64,000 nt of DNA from Streptomyces bauhiniae. GTDB taxonomy: Bacteria; Actinomycetota; Actinomycetes; Streptomycetales; Streptomycetaceae. The number at the start of each line of letters is the position of its first letter. The first letter of the stretch is position 1. Where the stretch lies: positions 186,001 through 250,000 of the forward strand of contig NZ_SRRT01000006.1 in the NCBI RefSeq assembly GCF_004784475.1. Reading direction: 5' to 3'. The notes under the pieces are model-generated. The model was not told where the DNA came from, ran no database searches, and worked only from the letters and a program-made list of their open reading frames with translations. Position numbers and translations under genes: made by a program. Shown one piece after another: positions 60,002-64,000 of this stretch.

Positions 60002-60366
60002 TCACGGCTTGCGGCCCTCCAACCGCCGCAACCGCATCGATACGGTCGTCCAGCGCGGGGCCGTCGAGTGTGGGCACGGGACGCCTGCTCCACATCGAGC
60101 AGGTATGCGCGCACCTGCCGGGCGACCTCGCTGTCGCGGAGGAGCATGGCGATGTTGAGGACGGCGCGGCGGGGGAAGAGGGTGAGACTGGACCGGGGCT
60201 GTGGATAACTTCCGGGATAGCGTGACAGGATGTCACGCTTAAATGCCGCCAGGTCAGAGCCCTGGAGCGTGACCATCCCGTTGGCGGTGAGCTCTTTACG
60301 GTGCCGCGCCTTGAGCTGACGCACAGCCTCGACGGTGACCCCGACGTAGGTCGCCCACCACGACAA
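60002..60366 (-). pseudogene. Decayed fragment of an actinobacterial KilA-N/antirepressor-like gene
   Basis: A leftward remnant. Codons from 60366 to about 60082 encode WATYVGVTVEAVRQLKARHR, ELTANGM and FPRRAVLNIAMLLRDSEVAR, a pattern I recall from Streptomyces proteins with phage-antirepressor-like domains. The expected N-terminal ~40 residues are missing (a pknB terminator stands there), and past DVEQA the frame becomes unlike the family. Another frame gives a plausible end (RRLEGRKP then TGA at 60004-60002), abutting the srtE2 stop. The original frame runs on into srtE2 to 59926. I read this as truncation plus frameshift. The family call is from memory. Confidence 0.6.
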
Positions 60367-60373
60367 AAACGAG

Positions 60374-60410
60374 ACAGTCCCCCGGCACCCACTAGGTGCC
60401 GGGGGACTGT
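60374..60410 (-). terminator. Strong intrinsic terminator of pknB
   Basis: Perfect 16-bp arms ACAGTCCCCCGGCACC (60374-60389) / GGTGCCGGGGGACTGT (60395-60410). Read leftward the stem is followed by CTCGTTTTTG. It is 24 bases beyond the pknB stop. Confidence 0.9.
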
Positions 60411-60433
60411 CCGTTGGTCGGAGCGGAGCCGGG

Positions 60434-62422
60434 TCAGCCGTTCTGGCCGCCGAAGATTCCGCCGAGGGCGCCGCCGTTGCCGTTGTTGCCCTGGCTTATG
60501 GCGACGAGGGTGATGGTGTCGCCCTTGTTGGCCGCGGTGCCGGGCGGGATGCTCTGCGTGGCGATGGTGGAGTTCTCGTCGCCGGCGCCCGGGCCCTGGG
60601 CGTTCACCTGGAGGCCGAGGCCCTGGAGGGTGTTGCGGGCGTCCTTCAGGGACTGCTTGGTGACGTCGGGGACCTGGACCTGTTGCGGGGCGTCGTTCTT
60701 GCCGACGCTGATCGAGACCGGGGTGTCCTTCTTGACCTGGCGGCCGATCTCCGGGTTGGTGCCCTGGACCTTGCCGTTCTGGGCCGGGTCGGCCACGGGC
60801 TGGTCGGTGCAGCTCGGGACGAGGCCCGCGTCGGAGAGGGCGGCCTTGGCCTCGTCGCAGGACTTGCCCTTGACGTCCGGGATCGTCACCTTCTCCTCGG
60901 CCTTGGCGACGGTCAGGGTGATCGTGGACCCCTTCTGCACCTGCTTGCCGCCGGTCGGGTCCTGGTCGAGGACGTTGTCGGGGGTGTCGCTGGAGACGCG
61001 GGTCTCCTTCTTCACCGTGAGCTGGTAGTCGTCGCCTTCCAGCTTCTCCCGCGCCTCGTCGAAGCTGAGCCCGATGACACTCGGGATCGTCACCTTGGGC
61101 GCGCCCGTGGAGACGACCAGGTCGACGGTGTCGTTCTTCTTGACGTCCGAGCCCTCGGCCGGGGTCTGCGAACAGATCTTGTTCTTGGGCTGGTTCTCAC
61201 ACGGCTTGCGCGTGATGTCACCCAGCTTCAGATCCGACGCCTCCGCCATCTTCCGGGCGTCCTCGACGGTGTTGCCCACGAAGTTCGGCGCCGCGAACGG
61301 CTTCTCGCCCTTGCCGGAGAACATCCACATGCCGATGAGGATCGCGCCGACCAGCACCAGCACACCCGCGACCGCGAGCAGGATCGTCGAGGTGTTGTTG
61401 CTGTTCTTCTTCTGCTGGCGCCGCCGGTCGGGCCGGTCCTCGTAGCCGTAGCCGCCGTCGTCCGGGTTCATCGGCGGGAGCATCGTCGTCGCCCCGGCCG
61501 GCTCCTGCCGCAGCGCGGTGGTCGCCTGGTCGTCCGCGTAGCCGTAGCCGACCGTGCTCATGGCCGCGGTCGCGCCGACGGGCTGGCCGTCGAGGCACGC
61601 CTCGATGTCGGCGCGCATCTCGTCGGCGGACTGGTAGCGGTAGTTGGGGTCCTTGGTCAGCGCCTTGAGGACGATCGCGTCCATCTCCGGCGTGATCTCG
61701 GGATCGAACACGCTCGGCGGCTGCGGCTCCTCGCGCACGTGCTGGTAGGCCACGGCCACCGGGGAGTCGCCGACGAACGGCGGACGGACGGTCAGCAGCT
61801 CGTACAGCAGGCAGCCCGTGGAGTACAGGTCGGACCGGGCGTCCACCTGCTCGCCCTTGGCCTGCTCCGGCGAGAGGTACTGGGCGGTGCCGATCACGGC
61901 CGCGGTCTGCGTCATCGTCATCCCGGAGTCGCCCATGGCGCGGGCGATGCCGAAGTCCATCACCTTGACCTGGCCGTTGCGGGTCAGCATGACGTTGGCC
62001 GGCTTGATGTCCCGGTGGACGATGCCGCTGCGGTGGGCGTACTCCAGACCCTGGAGGATGCCGATGGTCATCTCCATCGACCGCTCGGGCAGCAGCTTGC
62101 GCCCGGAGTGCAGCAGCTCACGGAGCGTGGAGCCGTCGACGTACTCCATCACGATGTACGGGATCGAGACCCCGTCGATGTAGTCCTCGCCCGTGTCGTA
62201 GACCGCGACGATCGCGGGATGGTTGAGCGAGGCGGCAGACTGGGCCTCCCGGCGGAACCGGGCCTGGAAGGACGGATCACGCGCGAGGTCCGCGCGCAGC
62301 GTCTTCACCGCCACGGTGCGGCCGAGGCGGGTGTCATGCGCGAGGTAGACCTCTGCCATGCCACCACGGCCGAGTACGTGGCCCAGCTCGTACCGGCCGC
62401 CTAGGCGACGCGGCTCTTCCAT
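60434..62422 (-). CDS. pknB: Serine/threonine protein kinase PknB with four PASTA repeats
   Basis: Transmembrane kinase sensing muropeptides/lipid II and controlling growth and wall synthesis. It has 662 residues. The kinase domain (~10-275) has GRGGMAEVYLAHD, the lysine in VAVKTLRADLA, VHRDIKPANVML, DFG (VMDFGIAR) and GTAQYLSPEQ, all intact. A juxtamembrane linker (~280-340, Thr-rich) is followed by a membrane helix at about 346-368 (ILLAVAGVLVLVGAILIGMW), four extracellular PASTA repeats (~375-645; VTIPSVIGLSFDEAREKL, VTIPDVKGKSCDEAKAAL, VQVPDVTKQSLKDARNTL and a first one), and a short Gly/Asn tail. Two disulfide-like cysteine pairs lie in PASTA 1 and 3. ATG 62422. pbpA lies upstream on the same strand. 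Confidence 0.97.
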   Translation of the reverse strand: MEEPRRLGGRYELGHVLGRGGMAEVYLAHDTRLGRTVAVKTLRADLARDPSFQARFRREAQSAASLNHPAIVAVYDTGEDYIDGVSIPYIVMEYVDGSTLRELLHSGRKLLPERSMEMTIGILQGLEYAHRSGIVHRDIKPANVMLTRNGQVKVMDFGIARAMGDSGMTMTQTAAVIGTAQYLSPEQAKGEQVDARSDLYSTGCLLYELLTVRPPFVGDSPVAVAYQHVREEPQPPSVFDPEITPEMDAIVLKALTKDPNYRYQSADEMRADIEACLDGQPVGATAAMSTVGYGYADDQATTALRQEPAGATTMLPPMNPDDGGYGYEDRPDRRRQQKKNSNNTSTILLAVAGVLVLVGAILIGMWMFSGKGEKPFAAPNFVGNTVEDARKMAEASDLKLGDITRKPCENQPKNKICSQTPAEGSDVKKNDTVDLVVSTGAPKVTIPSVIGLSFDEAREKLEGDDYQLTVKKETRVSSDTPDNVLDQDPTGGKQVQKGSTITLTVAKAEEKVTIPDVKGKSCDEAKAALSDAGLVPSCTDQPVADPAQNGKVQGTNPEIGRQVKKDTPVSISVGKNDAPQQVQVPDVTKQSLKDARNTLQGLGLQVNAQGPGAGDENSTIATQSIPPGTAANKGDTITLVAISQGNNGNGGALGGIFGGQNG

Positions 62423-62538
62423 AGCTACTTACCAGCCCTCTCCGTCGGTCCCGCCCGGCACGGGTGTGCGCGGCCGGAGCTTCCGTCCGGGCCTACCGTA
62501 CCCGGCTCGCTCTGTGTGACCTGGCCAAGCCGGTAACC

Positions 62539-62557
62539 CGATACCGGACCGGTATCG
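62539..62557. promoter_or_regulatory. Perfect 19-bp palindrome between pbpA and pknB
   Basis: CGATACCGG (62539-62547), central A, CCGGTATCG (62549-62557). With a one-base centre it cannot form a normal terminator hairpin, so a dimeric regulator site is more likely. It lies about 120 bases upstream of the pknB start, in the 170-base gap. Confidence 0.6.
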
Positions 62558-62592
62558 CAACGTGCGGCGATGTGAAGGGCACGTGAGCGGGT

Positions 62593-64000
62593 TCACTTCT
62601 TGGAGTTGATGACCGCCTCCATGACGCTCTTCGCGATCGGGGCGGCCAGGCCGCCACCGGAGATGTCGTCGCGCACCGCGTTGTCGTCCTCGATGACCAC
62701 GGCGACGGCCACCGGGGAGCTGTGGTCGGGCAGCTTGGCGTAGGAGAGGAACCACGCGTACGGGTTCTCGCTGTTCTCCACACCGTGCTGCGCGGTACCG
62801 GTCTTGCCGCCCACCGTCACGCCGTTGATCTGCGCGTTCTTACCGGTGCCGTCCTTGACGACGGTCTCCATCATCGACTGGAGGATCTGCGCGTTGCTGG
62901 GCGAGAGCGGCTGGCTCATCTCCTGCGGCTCGCTCTTCTCCACCGGGTCCAGGTTGGAGGACTGCAGCGAGTCGACCATGTAGGGCTTCATCAGCTTGCC
63001 GTCGTTGGCGACCGCGGAGGCGACCATGGCCATCTGGAGCGGGGTGGCCGCGGTGTTGAACTGGCCGATGGAGGACAGCGCGGTCTGCGAGTCGTTCATG
63101 TTCTTCGAGAACACCGAGGCGTTGGCGCGGATCGGCGTGAACTGCTCTTCGTCGAAGCCGAACTTCTTCGCCTCGTCCAGCATCTTCTCGTTGCCGAGGT
63201 CGGCGCCGATCTTGCCGAAGACGGTGTTGCAGGAGTACTGGAGCGCGACCCGCATCGTCGCGTCCTTGCAGGGGATGTTGCCCTCGTTCTTCAGCTCGGT
63301 CTGCGTGCCGGGCATCACCCAGGGCAGCGGGCTGTCGGTCTTCTGGTCGGCCGAGGAGTACTTGCCGTTCTCCAGCGCCGCGGCGGCGGTGACCACCTTG
63401 AAGGTCGAGCCGGGCGGGTAGGTCTCGCGCAGCGCCCGGTTGAGCATCGGGTCGGAGGCGTCGCTCTTCTTCTGCAGCTTCGACCAGGCTGCCGCGTCGC
63501 TGTCACGGGAACCCGCGAAGGACGACGGGTCGTAGGAGGGGTACGAGGCCAGCGCGAGGATCTTGCCGGTGGAGGGCTCCAGCGCGACGACCGCTCCCTT
63601 GCCGCCCTGGTTCTTCAGCCCGGAGTACGCGGCCTTCTGCGCGGCGGAGTTGAGCGTGGTGACGACGTTGCCGCCCTGCTTGGGCTTGCCGGTCAGCATG
63701 TCCAGGGTGTTGCGGAAGAACAGCCGGTCGTCGTTGCCGGTGAGGATGCCGTCGTTGATCTTCTCGAGCTGGGTGCTGTCGAACGCCTGGGAGGAGTACC
63801 CGGTGACCGGCGCCCACATGGGCCCGTTCTTGTACGTGCGCTTGTACTTGTAGTCGCCGGCCTTGGTCTCCACGGAACCGGTTATCGGCTCGCCGTCCAC
63901 GATGATGTCGCCGCGCGGGGCGGCGTAGCGCTCGATGGCGACGCGGCGGTTGTCGCTCGCGGTACGCAGCTCGTCGGCCTTGAGGTACTGGAGCCAGTTG
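62593..64000 (-). CDS. pbpA: Class B penicillin-binding protein PbpA (5' end outside window)
   Basis: Monofunctional transpeptidase that cross-links peptidoglycan. The 469 codons present run from the window edge (first residues NWLQYLKADELRTASDNRR) to TGA at 62593. The dimerisation/pedestal part includes RYAAPRGDIIVDGEPITGS. The transpeptidase has YPPGSTFKVVTAAAALE (SxxK), QYSCNTVFGKIG (SxN) and GGKTGTAQHG (KTG), all intact. The reading frame continues to base 64000 without a start, so the N-terminal membrane anchor is missing only because of the window limit. In actinobacteria it lies between ftsW/rodA and pknB, which fits here; PknB phosphorylates PbpA in mycobacteria. Confidence 0.96.
   Translation of the reverse strand, partial: NWLQYLKADELRTASDNRRVAIERYAAPRGDIIVDGEPITGSVETKAGDYKYKRTYKNGPMWAPVTGYSSQAFDSTQLEKINDGILTGNDDRLFFRNTLDMLTGKPKQGGNVVTTLNSAAQKAAYSGLKNQGGKGAVVALEPSTGKILALASYPSYDPSSFAGSRDSDAAAWSKLQKKSDASDPMLNRALRETYPPGSTFKVVTAAAALENGKYSSADQKTDSPLPWVMPGTQTELKNEGNIPCKDATMRVALQYSCNTVFGKIGADLGNEKMLDEAKKFGFDEEQFTPIRANASVFSKNMNDSQTALSSIGQFNTAATPLQMAMVASAVANDGKLMKPYMVDSLQSSNLDPVEKSEPQEMSQPLSPSNAQILQSMMETVVKDGTGKNAQINGVTVGGKTGTAQHGVENSENPYAWFLSYAKLPDHSSPVAVAVVIEDDNAVRDDISGGGLAAPIAKSVMEAVINSKK

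Noticed and set aside
60301..60513. 70-codon rightward open frame over the pknB terminator
   Set aside because: It spans a perfect terminator hairpin and is Arg-rich; no support.

Overview
The window is high-GC actinobacterial chromosome, almost certainly Streptomyces. The support is the gene order around the origin, GTG/TTG starts, the Streptomyces-type DnaA with a very long domain II, repeated GTTTCACGTGAAAC parS sites, tRNA genes without encoded CCA, and Streptomyces-specific small proteins (FemX, class E sortases, DLW-39). It is the oriC core region; much of the order also matches the Mycobacterium tuberculosis origin flanks (ponA/ino1/PadR side, pcnA-murJ-sigM-trxBA-parBA-rsmG-yidC side, and ppiA-crgA-trpG-pknB-pbpA side).

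Layout. 1-7.6 kb: end of rpsF, a small membrane protein, and cell-wall genes (FemX-type peptidyltransferase, an alanine-racemase-like protein, a GT87 membrane glycosyltransferase, a class A penicillin-binding protein). 7.9-11.2 kb: PadR regulator with a perfect palindromic operator, inositol-phosphate synthase, and an MFS transporter. 11.2-22.6 kb: CCA-adding enzyme facing away, then a rightward run DUF6049-murJ-pseudokinase-sigM-rsmA and the thioredoxin pair trxB-trxA behind a sigma-R type promoter. 22.7-29.5 kb: leftward genes for a GNAT protein, parB, parA, rsmG, jag, yidC, yidD, rnpA and rpmH. 29.5-33.4 kb: dnaA, a C-rich strand-asymmetric stretch, and oriC with about 12 clear DnaA boxes. 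33.4-43.2 kb: dnaN, gnd, recF, DUF721, gyrB, gyrA, DUF3566. 43.26-53.0 kb: the interval between tRNA-Ile(GAT) and tRNA-Ala(TGC), which holds less universal genes: a very large nSTAND/WD40 protein, an orphan 3Fe-4S-type ferredoxin, small secreted or membrane proteins, and a Ser/Thr kinase next to an HTH protein. 53.1-64 kb: DUF5324, cyclophilin, rhomboid protease, crgA, DUF881, a glutamine amidotransferase coupled to two class E sortases, a decayed gene, pknB and the start-truncated pbpA.

Themes. Replication and segregation control (dnaA, oriC, dnaN, recF, gyrBA, parAB, eight exact parS sites, DnaA-box groups outside oriC) is interleaved with peptidoglycan assembly (FemX, class A PBP, MurJ plus pseudokinase, PknB, PbpA, CrgA, sortases). 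The most notable non-coding signals are a four-box DnaA cluster between the rhomboid gene and crgA, two DnaA boxes in the parA leader, the C-rich repeat tract beside oriC, the PadR palindrome, and a 19-bp palindrome between pbpA and pknB. I saw no insertion sequence, prophage or CRISPR array. Nothing here is a clearly new multi-gene system; the least explained units are the nSTAND/14-WD40 protein and the kinase/HTH/membrane-protein group between the two tRNA genes.
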